Origin: JBDHWG01 sp039810085 | GTDB taxonomy: Bacteria; Chloroflexota; Anaerolineae; Epilineales; JAHCIE01 | DNA length: 64,000 nucleotides | NCBI GenBank assembly: GCA_039810085.1 | Contig: JBDHWG010000014.1 | Location: 95,606-159,605, forward strand | Reading direction: 5' to 3' | Shown here: in pieces, positions 59,966 through 64,000 of the stretch | Layout: every line of letters starts with the position of its first letter | Numbering within the stretch: position 1 is the first letter of the stretch | The notes under the pieces: model-generated | The model's database searches: none | The model's input: only the letters and a program-made list of their open reading frames with translations | What the model was told of the DNA's origin: nothing | Program-made: the position numbers and the translations under genes

Positions 59966-60765
59966 GTGATGCCCCGTTCATCCTGCTCAGCAACGACGAC
60001 GGTGTTCACAGCCCGGCGCTGCTGGCCCTGAAGCAAGCCCTCGCCGAGGTCGGCGAGGTCGTCGTCATCGCGCCGGAGCGCCAGTGGAGCGCGGCAGGCC
60101 ACGGCAAGACGATGCACAAGCCGCTGCGCGTCGCCACGGTCACACTCGCCGACGGCAGTGAGGCCCTGGCGTCCAACGGCTCGCCGTCGGACTGCGTGGC
60201 CCTGGTCATGCTGGGCTTGCTCAAGCGGCTGCCGGCGCTGGTCGTCTCCGGCATCAACCTCGGCCCGAACCTGGGCCACGACCTCATCTACAGCGGCACG
60301 GTCTCGGCGGCGCGCGAGGGGGCCATCTTCGGCGCGCCGGCCATCGCCGCGTCCCTGGCCGGCTTCGAGACGCCCGACCCAGACGCGCTGCGCGTGGGCG
60401 CTTTGTTCGTCGCCGGGCTGGCGCGGCAGGCGCTCGCCCAGGGGCTGCCCCAGGGCATGCTGCTCAACGTCAACATCCCCAACATCCCGCCGCAGGCGAT
60501 GCGCGGCGTCGCCGTCACGCGGATGGGCAAGAGCATCTACAAGGACGTCCTGATCGAGCGCGCCGACCCGCGCGGCCGGGCGTACTACTGGATCGGGGGC
60601 GAGCCGCCGACGGGCGAGCCGACGCCCGGCACCGACTTTGGCGCGATGGCGGCGGGCATGCTGAGCGTGACGCCGGTGCAGCTCGACATGACGGACAATG
60701 AGTTTATGGATCGGCTGCGTGGCTGGGACTTGTCCCTCCACCCGAAGATATTGACGAAAGGATAA
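59962..60765 (+). CDS. surE: 5'/3'-nucleotidase SurE
   Basis: 267 aa. ATGA overlap with the PBP stop. The metal-binding N-terminus LLSNDDGVHSPAL (Asp-Asp) is followed by VIAPERQWSAAGH, SGINLGPNLGHDLIYSGTVS and NVNIPN, the complete SurE signature. It dephosphorylates nucleoside monophosphates under stress. Confidence 0.93.
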   Translation: MSDAPFILLSNDDGVHSPALLALKQALAEVGEVVVIAPERQWSAAGHGKTMHKPLRVATVTLADGSEALASNGSPSDCVALVMLGLLKRLPALVVSGINLGPNLGHDLIYSGTVSAAREGAIFGAPAIAASLAGFETPDPDALRVGALFVAGLARQALAQGLPQGMLLNVNIPNIPPQAMRGVAVTRMGKSIYKDVLIERADPRGRAYYWIGGEPPTGEPTPGTDFGAMAAGMLSVTPVQLDMTDNEFMDRLRGWDLSLHPKILTKG

Positions 60766-60773
60766 CTATTGCG

Positions 60774-61739
60774 ATGAGCACTCCCCTCACGACCGCGACC
60801 GAGGCCGCGCCGAAGACGAGCGCCGCGTATGCCTTCTTCAAGGGGCAGTTCGTCCCCATCGAGGACGCCAAGATTAGCGTCATGACCCACGCCCTCCACT
60901 ACGGAACGGCGTGTTTCGCCGGCATTCGCGGCTACTGGAATAACCAAAAGGAGCAATTGTACGTCTTTAGACTCAGGGACCACTACAAGCGTTTCCTGCA
61001 GTCGTGCAAGCTGCTCCTGATGGACCTGCCCTACTCGCAGGACGACCTGATGGACATCACCTTGGAGCTGCTGCGGCGCGAGGGCTACCACACGGACGTT
61101 TACATCCGGCCGCTGGCGTACAAGTCGCTGGAAGGCATCGGGGTGCGGCTGCACGACGTGCCGTCGGACTTCACCCTGTTTGCTAATCCGTTCGGCCGCT
61201 ACATCGAGAACGAGGAAGGCTGCCACGCCATGGTGTCGTCCTTCCGCCGCGTCGACGACAACGCCATCCCGGCGCGCGGCAAGATCGCCGGCTCGTATGT
61301 CAACTCGGCGCTCGCCAAGACCGAGGCTGAGCTGGCCGGCTTCGACGAGGCCATCGTGCTGACCCAGGACGGCCACGTCTCCGAGGGCAGCGCGACGAAC
61401 ATGTTCATCGTCCGCGACGGTGTCGCCATCACCGCGCCCATCGTCGACAACATCCTGGAGGGCATCACGCGGCGCACGGTGATGCAGCTGCTGGCAGAGG
61501 ACATGGGCGTGCCGGTCGTCGAGCGCTCCATCGATCACACCGAGCTGTACGTGTGCGACGAGGCGTTCTTCTGCGGGACGGGCGTGCAGCTCTCGATCAT
61601 CACGCGCATCAGCCACCGCCCAGTCGGCGACGGCACGCCCGGTCCCATCGCCAGCGAGCTGCGCGACCGCTACTTCGACGTCGTGCGCGGCGCGAACGAG
61701 AAGTATCTCGACTGGTGTTTCCCCGTTTATACTAAGTAA
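60774..61739 (+). CDS. ilvE: Branched-chain amino acid aminotransferase
   Basis: 321 aa, 8 nt after surE. Fold-type IV PLP enzyme: HALHYGTACFAGIRGYWNN, RGKIAGSYVNSALAKTEA with PLP-Lys170, and VSEGSATNMFIVRDG. It transfers amino groups between glutamate and branched-chain oxoacids, the last step of Ile, Leu and Val synthesis. It may also supply oxoacids to the 2-oxoacid dehydrogenase elsewhere in the window. Confidence 0.92.
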   Translation: MSTPLTTATEAAPKTSAAYAFFKGQFVPIEDAKISVMTHALHYGTACFAGIRGYWNNQKEQLYVFRLRDHYKRFLQSCKLLLMDLPYSQDDLMDITLELLRREGYHTDVYIRPLAYKSLEGIGVRLHDVPSDFTLFANPFGRYIENEEGCHAMVSSFRRVDDNAIPARGKIAGSYVNSALAKTEAELAGFDEAIVLTQDGHVSEGSATNMFIVRDGVAITAPIVDNILEGITRRTVMQLLAEDMGVPVVERSIDHTELYVCDEAFFCGTGVQLSIITRISHRPVGDGTPGPIASELRDRYFDVVRGANEKYLDWCFPVYTK

Positions 61740-61819
61740 CTCTGTTTGGGCATGCGTAGGGAAGGGCGCATCGGCCTTTCCCTACGTTTTTTTGTCCAGA
61801 AAGCAAGGAGGAATGGACT

Positions 61820-63787
61820 GTGAACAAGGTTACTGCCCTGATCGCGGGCCTGCTGCTCGGCCTCGCCCTACTGGCAGGCAGCGCGTTCGGGGTCGCCGCC
61901 CAAGGGGGGCTGAAGACCCCACCCTGGCAGCTGGGCGGCCCGCCCTTTCCGATTACCAACGCGGCCACGACGGAGTATGCGCCGGCGGTCGCGTACAACC
62001 CCACGCGGGACAACACGCTCGTCGTCTGGCAGGACGAGGACCCGACATCGGACCGCAAGCCGACCAGCATCCGGGCGCGCATCGTCAACGGCGCCGACAA
62101 CTCCCTGGGCGACGTCATCACCCTGGCGCAGAGTAGCGTCGTCGGTCAGCGCGTCGATAGCCACGCGAATGCGGTTATCGCCTACAACTCCGTCGCCGAC
62201 GAGTATTTTGTCATCTGGATCCATACCCAGTCCAACGGCACGCAGCCCCCGGAAATTCTGGGTGCGCGGGTCTCAGGCGATGGCAGCAGCGTGACGCCGG
62301 TCGGAGCGCTGGTGAGCCTGCCCGCCTCCACGAGCCAATTCCAGAACATTCGTCTGGCCTTCAGCCCCAATAACGCTGCTCACGCCCCGCAGCGCAGCTA
62401 TCTGCTTGTCTGGGAGGAGCGGCAGAGCCTCACCGGCACCATCAAGGGCGCCTTTGTCAGCCAGAGCGGCCAGCCAGCGAACAGTATACTGCAAATTGGG
62501 TTCCCCAACGGCAGCGCGGGCCAGAGCTGTTTCGATCAAACGCAACCCGACGTGGCGTGGTCCGATAGCAACGCCAAGGCGTTCCTGGTCGTCTGGAGTA
62601 AGTGGACCAGCGCTCTACCCGGCGCTGGCTGCAACGGGGGCGACGAATACCGAATTTGGGGCCGCCAGATTTCGGACGGCGGGGCGTTCCTGGACGATGA
62701 CCCGCGCCTCATCTCCGACAACTCGCCGGACTCCCAGACTCATCACAGCTGGCCCGCCGTCGCGTTCAACCCGTCCCTGCGGCAGTGGCTTGTCGTATGG
62801 CTGGAAAGCCGCGCTGGGCAGGCGCTCATTTACAGTCAGAACATCCCCGTCGGGGCGACGACCCGCCTGCCTGATGACGTGCAGATCCCCGACACGCACA
62901 CGCAGATCAGCCGGCCGGCGTTGGTCTGGGCCGACGCCGCCCAGCAATTCTTCCTGGGTTGGTATGACACCCTCGACGGTCAGCAGTATCGCGGGGTGGT
63001 ATGGAACGGCGTCGGCCAGCCCACGACCCAGTCGTTCCTGATCTACGCCGCAGCCGACCCGAACCAGTACCTCAGCCAGAGCGCCGACGGGCCGGTCGCG
63101 GCGTATGACACCGCCCACGGGCAGGTGTTCGCCGTGTGGGACATGAACACGGCGGGCACCACCAACGGGGACATCTGGGGGCAGCTCGTCACCTACGTTC
63201 CGCCCGCGCCGACCACAACGCCCACGGTGACGCAAACCTCGACGCCCGAGGCGACGGTCACGCCGACGGCGACCGCGACGCAGGCTGGCCCGCCGTTCGT
63301 CACCATCGAGGGCGTGGTGCAGGCGTGCACCGGCGCGCCGCTACCCTACGCCGACGTGCGCATCCTGAACACGCCCTACCGTGACGTGACGGAGAGCGAC
63401 GGCTCGTACTCCATCGGCCCGCTGCTGAGCTTCCCGGCCGGCCAGTACACCATCGAGGCGTCGGCGGAGGGCCGGGCGACGGTGACGCAGACTGTGACGC
63501 TGTCGCCGCGCACCACACCGTACGAGATCAACTTCACCGGCAACGCATGTCTGGGTCCGGCGCCCACGGCGACGGCCACGGCGACGGTCACCGCCACAAC
63601 GACCGCGACCACGACCGCCACGGCGACGGCCACCACCAGCGCCACGACCACGGCCACGGTCACCGCCACGGCCACCGCGACAGCGACCACCACACGCACC
63701 CCGACGCCGTCGCCGACGCCGCCGGTGTATCACAGCTACCTGCCATACGTGACGCAGGAACAGGCACTTTCAACACCGCCGGCGTAG
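61820..63787 (+). CDS. Secreted propeller-like protein with Thr-rich tail and SYLPYV end
   Basis: 655 aa, GTG with GGAGG at 8 nt. Signal peptide LIAGLLLGLALLAGSAFGVA. Residues ~40-460 hold repeated blades with EYAPAVAYNPTRDNTLVVWQ, HHSWPAVAFNPSLRQWLVVW and similar, a likely beta-propeller. A carboxypeptidase-regulatory-like domain (~495-570) follows, then ~60 residues of TATATVTATTTATTTA repeats. The C-terminus PPVYHSYLPYVTQEQ resembles a sorting signal. Its ligand is unknown. Confidence 0.75.
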   Translation: MNKVTALIAGLLLGLALLAGSAFGVAAQGGLKTPPWQLGGPPFPITNAATTEYAPAVAYNPTRDNTLVVWQDEDPTSDRKPTSIRARIVNGADNSLGDVITLAQSSVVGQRVDSHANAVIAYNSVADEYFVIWIHTQSNGTQPPEILGARVSGDGSSVTPVGALVSLPASTSQFQNIRLAFSPNNAAHAPQRSYLLVWEERQSLTGTIKGAFVSQSGQPANSILQIGFPNGSAGQSCFDQTQPDVAWSDSNAKAFLVVWSKWTSALPGAGCNGGDEYRIWGRQISDGGAFLDDDPRLISDNSPDSQTHHSWPAVAFNPSLRQWLVVWLESRAGQALIYSQNIPVGATTRLPDDVQIPDTHTQISRPALVWADAAQQFFLGWYDTLDGQQYRGVVWNGVGQPTTQSFLIYAAADPNQYLSQSADGPVAAYDTAHGQVFAVWDMNTAGTTNGDIWGQLVTYVPPAPTTTPTVTQTSTPEATVTPTATATQAGPPFVTIEGVVQACTGAPLPYADVRILNTPYRDVTESDGSYSIGPLLSFPAGQYTIEASAEGRATVTQTVTLSPRTTPYEINFTGNACLGPAPTATATATVTATTTATTTATATATTSATTTATVTATATATATTTRTPTPSPTPPVYHSYLPYVTQEQALSTPPA

Positions 63788-63792
63788 TCCGA

Positions 63793-63900
63793 GTCATTGC
63801 GAGGAGGACAATAGGACGACGAAGCAATCTCTCGCTAGGCAAAAGCGCGCTATTCCTGCACTTGCCTCGCCGATGCACAGCGGGAGATTGCTTCGCTGAG
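63793..63900. repeat. Dispersed palindromic repeat, family A
   Basis: GTCATTGCGAGGAGGACAAT ...GAAGCAATCTCTCG and GGGAGATTGCTTCGCTGAG; the right end is truncated before the adjoining gene fragment. Confidence 0.75.
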
Positions 63901-63915
63901 ATGAAAATGAGCGGG

Positions 63916-64000
63916 TCATGCAGCGACAGCCTGGCGCTCAATGCTGACACGACACCCCAGCTTCTCCAGCCGTCGCTGCAGACGGTGAATGACCTTGTCC
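63916..64000 (-). CDS. C-terminal fragment of an unidentified protein, possibly a transposase
   Basis: The last 28 codons of a frame entering from beyond the window: DKVIHRLQRRLEKLGCRVSI then ERQAVAA and TGA. The helix-rich LQRRLEKLGCRV end is reminiscent of transposase C-termini, but too little is visible to be sure. Confidence 0.4.
   Translation of the reverse strand, partial: DKVIHRLQRRLEKLGCRVSIERQAVAA

Overview
The window is GC-rich and looks like a chromosomal segment of an uncultured Chloroflexota bacterium, probably Anaerolineae-like. This is inferred from gene content, not from a phylogenetic marker. The pointers are secreted proteins with Thr/Pro-rich tails and YLP-type C-termini, a CSLREA beta-helix protein, non-cellulosomal dockerin and cohesin-like modules, a PPOX/F420-type oxidoreductase, a DUF6391 protein and a RecB-like nuclease-helicase fusion. 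No rRNA, tRNA, CRISPR array or complete insertion sequence was seen.

Layout. 1-3.6 kb: two secreted dockerin proteins. 3.8-12.4 kb: an S51 peptidase, a small four-Cys PD-(D/E)XK nuclease, a giant nuclease-helicase and a Ski2-like helicase. 12.5-28.3 kb: an amino-sugar or saccharide locus with YjbQ, amidohydrolase, SIS protein, ROK kinase, GH20 hexosaminidase, Gfo/Idh/MocA oxidoreductase, a complete Opp/Dpp-type ABC transporter, a DeoR regulator and an MFS permease. 28.4-37.4 kb: NAD kinase, a zinc-ribbon membrane protein, HolA, flavin reductase, several secreted proteins and a ChrB-domain protein. 37.9-45.6 kb: an MFS transporter, two flavin/F420-type enzymes and a full 2-oxoacid dehydrogenase operon (E1a, E1b, E2, E3). 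45.7-49.5 kb: DUF2283 protein, a broken VapBC pair, a sigma factor, an SDR and a SnoaL-like protein. 51-57 kb: S41 and HtrA proteases, a CGNR regulator facing a 59-residue membrane protein, an AbrB/PIN toxin-antitoxin pair and a pentapeptide-repeat protein. 57-63.8 kb: class A PBP, SurE, IlvE and a secreted propeller-like protein.

The most unusual part is 49.8-51.0 kb. First, 50505-50943 (minus) holds two adjacent paralogous small membrane-protein genes. Each has an excellent ribosome binding site and an in-frame UGA at codon 17. Each also has a hairpin with a GU-containing loop 19-20 nt after the UGA, as in bacterial SECIS elements, and one loop contains GGUCU as in E. coli fdhF. They are candidate selenoproteins. 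Second, 49839-50277 (plus) looks like a stand-alone, heavily folded non-coding RNA: consensus promoter, a 14-bp helix closing about 350 nt of branched hairpins, and a strong intrinsic terminator. A smaller independent RNA lies at 46310-46428.

Intergenic regions carry several families of dispersed palindromic repeats, typically the GTCATTGCGAG / GAAGCAATCTC type and the TGTCACCCCGACG type. All start codons were judged from visible Shine-Dalgarno sequences. Family names rest on motif recognition by eye, without database searches.
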